This document shows positions 6,806-7,492 of a stretch of 7,492 bases of DNA, piece after piece. The position numbers were made by a program, and so were the translations under genes. Under the pieces are notes generated by a model, which saw only the letters and a list, made by a program, of their open reading frames with translations, had not been told where the DNA came from and did no database searches. Numbering within the stretch: position 1 is the first letter of the stretch; each line of letters starts with the position of its first letter. The stretch covers positions 1-7,492 of the forward strand of contig DAOWDW010000106.1 in NCBI GenBank assembly GCA_030638845.1, given 5' to 3'. This stretch comes from Candidatus Peregrinibacteria bacterium (GTDB lineage: Bacteria > Patescibacteriota > Gracilibacteria > Peribacterales > Peribacteraceae).

Positions 6806-6824
6806 TCACTATAATGAATATTAT
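6799..6824. promoter_or_regulatory. 26-bp imperfect palindrome, likely operator of the toxin-antitoxin genes
   Basis: ATATTATTCA (6799-6808) and TGAATATTAT (6815-6824) are inverted repeats matching at nine of ten positions around the centre CTATAA. The palindrome covers both candidate -10 boxes and ends 2 bp before the toxin start codon at 6827. Xre-type antitoxins commonly bind such sites to repress their own promoter, and the gene pair downstream encodes one. The binding itself is inferred. Confidence 0.5.
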
Positions 6825-6826
6825 AT

Positions 6827-7261
6827 ATGCAGTTACTTTATCTTTTACCTTCGGTTCATTCAGAAACATTTGGTTCAATTATTGAGCAATTGCTGGATAG
6901 CAATAAAGAAAAGGCTATTTATGTATTAGAAGTAATTGCTCGTATTAGAGAAAATAATGGTCATCCACAGATGCCATTAGCAAAATGTCTAAAGGGTGTT
7001 GACGGACAAATGAATGAAATTAGAGTGCCGTACGGTAGAAATGAATTACTACGTGTTTACTACTTCATAGACTATGAGAATGATGCAATGGTGTTACTAA
7101 ATGGAATTATTAAACCTGATGGAAGAAATAAATCATCTAGCTATGAAAAGAAAGCAGGTAAAAAACTAAATAAAGCTATAGAAAAATCAATTCAATTAGC
7201 ACTTCAATTCAAAGCTGCATACCATTATTCCCACCCTGACTATGAGTCATTCATTAACTAA
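6827..7261 (+). CDS. RelE/HigB-like (Gp49-type) toxin
   Basis: This 144-residue protein resembles the phage-derived Gp49-like/HigB branch of the RelE superfamily, whose members typically cut mRNA on the ribosome. The family-like core is NEIRVPY...ELLRVYYFIDYENDAMVLLNGIIKP at about 63-97, where strands alternate with Arg66 and Arg76 as candidate RNA-contacting residues; a Lys-rich helix follows (about 102-130). It is longer than most HigB proteins (about 90-120 residues), with a tail of roughly 15 residues (AYHYSHPDYESFIN) after the helix. It precedes and overlaps the Xre-type gene by 20 nt, the toxin-first order typical of higBA. The ATG is the first possible start after an in-frame TGA at 6815, and it has no Shine-Dalgarno. 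It is divergent from the glucan genes and functionally unrelated to them. Toxicity is inferred from family and context. Confidence 0.75.
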   Translation: MQLLYLLPSVHSETFGSIIEQLLDSNKEKAIYVLEVIARIRENNGHPQMPLAKCLKGVDGQMNEIRVPYGRNELLRVYYFIDYENDAMVLLNGIIKPDGRNKSSSYEKKAGKKLNKAIEKSIQLALQFKAAYHYSHPDYESFIN

Positions 7262-7492
7262 TAAACTGGCAAAACTAGTAGATAGCGACTTGTACAAAGA
7301 AAGGTCTGCACGGCATAAAAAGATGATTATTCTTGGTGAAAAAATATATGGTAGACGCAAGGATCTTGAATTGACTCAACAAGAATTAGCCACTAAAACT
7401 GGTTACAAAAGCCAGCGTGCAATTAGCCAGCTTGAAAGTGGTGAGTATGCTGAAAAGAAAGGTATAACTGACGAAATGTACAGTCGTTTAGC
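7242..7492 (+). CDS. HigA/Xre-like helix-turn-helix antitoxin, cut by the window edge
   Basis: The frame starts at the ATG at 7242, inside the end of the toxin gene, and stays open for 83 codons to the right edge. After a charged N-terminal helix, residues about 33-69 form a Cro/C1-type helix-turn-helix: GEKIYGRRKDLELTQQELA, then TKTGYKSQRAISQLESGEY, with the usual TQxELA and ISxLESG signatures. Such proteins neutralise the partner toxin and repress the shared promoter; the palindrome at 6799-6824 is the likely target. The 20-nt overlap and lack of a Shine-Dalgarno suggest translation coupled to the toxin gene. The N-terminal stretch of about 30 residues before the DNA-binding domain may contact the toxin. 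The C-terminus lies outside the window, so full length is unknown. Confidence 0.75.
   Translation, partial: MSHSLTNKLAKLVDSDLYKERSARHKKMIILGEKIYGRRKDLELTQQELATKTGYKSQRAISQLESGEYAEKKGITDEMYSRL

Noticed and set aside
6814..6885. Short frame starting at ATG 6814 upstream of the toxin
   Set aside because: It encodes only 23 residues in another frame of the toxin gene, has no ribosome site and lies inside the operator-like palindrome.
1..7492. CRISPR array, insertion sequence or prophage
   Set aside because: No regularly spaced repeats, no transposase or integrase gene, and no phage structural genes are present; the single REP-like hairpin is the only mobile-type signal.

Overview
The window is 7.5 kb of AT-rich bacterial DNA holding seven genes: six complete and one cut by the right edge. 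All six complete genes read through in the standard code and stop at TAA (five) or TAG (one). Almost no gene has a Shine-Dalgarno sequence. Low GC, weak ribosome sites, an archaeal-looking storage-glucan gene set and a generic toxin-antitoxin pair would suit a small-genome lineage such as Patescibacteria/CPR. That placement is an inference; nothing in the window (no rRNA, no tRNA, no ribosomal protein) fixes the taxon.

Layout. From about 6720 leftwards, five genes lie on the minus strand with gaps of 26, 52, 85 and 45 nt: a GT4 glycogen synthase-like glycosyltransferase, a GH57 alpha-amylase-type hydrolase, a GH15 glucoamylase-type hydrolase, a small secreted helical protein with four cysteines, and a YgjP/DUF45-type zinc metallopeptidase. 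No convincing terminator separates them, so they may form one transcript driven from an extended -10 promoter (TGCTATAAT) at 6716-6724. The gap upstream of the glucoamylase gene is a pyrimidine-only-like tract in the mRNA, and the gap upstream of the secreted protein is full of CUACC-type repeats. Reading the other way from 6827 is a RelE/HigB-like toxin gene overlapping by 20 nt a HigA/Xre-like antitoxin gene that runs off the right edge. A 26-bp imperfect palindrome covers the toxin's candidate -10 boxes and is the best operator candidate. The left 256 bases carry no supportable gene. They contain a REP-like hairpin built on the GAGCTTGTCGAA core, a spaced 9-bp inverted repeat and a weak candidate terminator, and they look richer in GC than the rest.

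How the genes work together. The GT4 enzyme probably extends an alpha-1,4-glucan from a nucleotide sugar, the GH57 enzyme probably cuts or trims it inside the cell, and the GH15 enzyme probably releases glucose from chain ends. This is a minimal glycogen synthesis and turnover module, similar in content to the linked synthase, amylase and glucoamylase genes known from Methanocaldococcus jannaschii. No ADP-glucose pyrophosphorylase, branching enzyme or phosphorylase is present in the window. The secreted protein and the peptidase have no evident link to this pathway beyond co-orientation. I did not find a clearly new multi-gene system. The best unexplained items are the two odd intergenic tracts, the secreted four-cysteine protein and the palindrome at the divergent promoter.
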